Shown here: positions 13,140-13,235 of the stretch, piece by piece
Layout: each line of letters begins with the position of its first letter
How positions within the stretch are numbered: position 1 is the first letter of the stretch
DNA from: an uncultured Blautia sp.
Lineage (GTDB): Bacteria; Bacillota; Clostridia; Lachnospirales; Lachnospiraceae
NCBI GenBank assembly: GCA_934394595.1
Contig: CAKRRX010000065.1
Span: 1-13,235 of the forward strand
Reading direction: 5' to 3'
DNA length: 13,235 bases
Translations under genes and position numbers: made by a program
The notes under the pieces: generated by a model
Told to the model about the DNA's origin: nothing
The model's database searches: none
The model's input: the letters and a program-made list of their open reading frames with translations, nothing else

Positions 13140-13235
13140 TGCGACCTCCTGTTCTGCAGGATTTCTGAAATGTAATTAGAAAACAGACGGCAAAAATGCC
13201 CTGAAATTGAAAAGAAATATGCTTTGTATCTATCT

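Noticed and set aside
13086..13235. Minus-strand frame open from the right edge to a TGA at about 13086-13088
   Set aside because: The roughly 50 codons have an aromatic/Ile-rich composition without any motif, and the frame runs through a terminator-like hairpin and into the repeat element. It looks like chance openness in AT-rich DNA.

Overview
The window looks like chromosomal DNA of a gut Lachnospiraceae (Blautia/Ruminococcus-like Clostridia). The evidence is moderate GC, strong AGGAGG-type ribosome binding sites, Gram-positive style promoters (TTGACA-17-TATAAT variants), and genes typical of that family: an oleate hydratase, an HtrA-type protease, a standalone YbaK/ProX deacylase, and large c-di-GMP and hybrid-kinase signalling proteins. 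The genus is not decided by the sequence. No rRNA, tRNA, CRISPR array or phage structural gene is visible. All genes but one (3460-4005) are on the minus strand.

Layout, left to right. (1) The 5' end of a minus-strand gene running off the left edge (1-117). (2) A fatty-acid module: a TetR/DhaS-type regulator (2580-3140) upstream of oleate hydratase ohyA (387-2354), with a clear ohyA promoter and two hairpin terminators. A 17-nt inverted repeat (16/17 identical) flanks the ohyA unit. (3) A divergent YbaK/ProX-like aminoacyl-tRNA deacylase (3460-4005), convergent with (4) a two-gene operon of a HAD phosphatase (6144-6866) and a three-domain c-di-GMP protein, GGDEF-REC-HD-GYP (4099-6114). (5) An htrA-type membrane-anchored protease (7096-8493) whose promoter has a poor -35 replaced by a CACAAA-N5-CACAAA direct repeat. 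(6) A hybrid histidine kinase without its sensor part (8610 to about 9827), whose 5' end is a 78-nt palindrome sitting just after a perfect-looking promoter. (7) larE (9883-10710) and cysK (10922-11851), both sulfur-related, each with its own promoter. (8) A small acidic protein and an HD phosphohydrolase (12009-12230, 12284-12823). (9) A gene-free right end dominated by a 202-bp multi-hairpin element with long terminal inverted repeats (12887-13088).

Most of the window is ordinary core and accessory metabolism. The parts that deserve a second look are non-coding: the multi-branched terminal-inverted-repeat element, whose left end appears to supply the -35 box for the HD gene, and the unrelated 78-nt palindrome that coincides with the truncation point of the histidine kinase. 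The GGDEF-REC-HD-GYP protein is the most interesting coding sequence: it keeps the signature residues for both making and degrading c-di-GMP, with an internal receiver domain between them.
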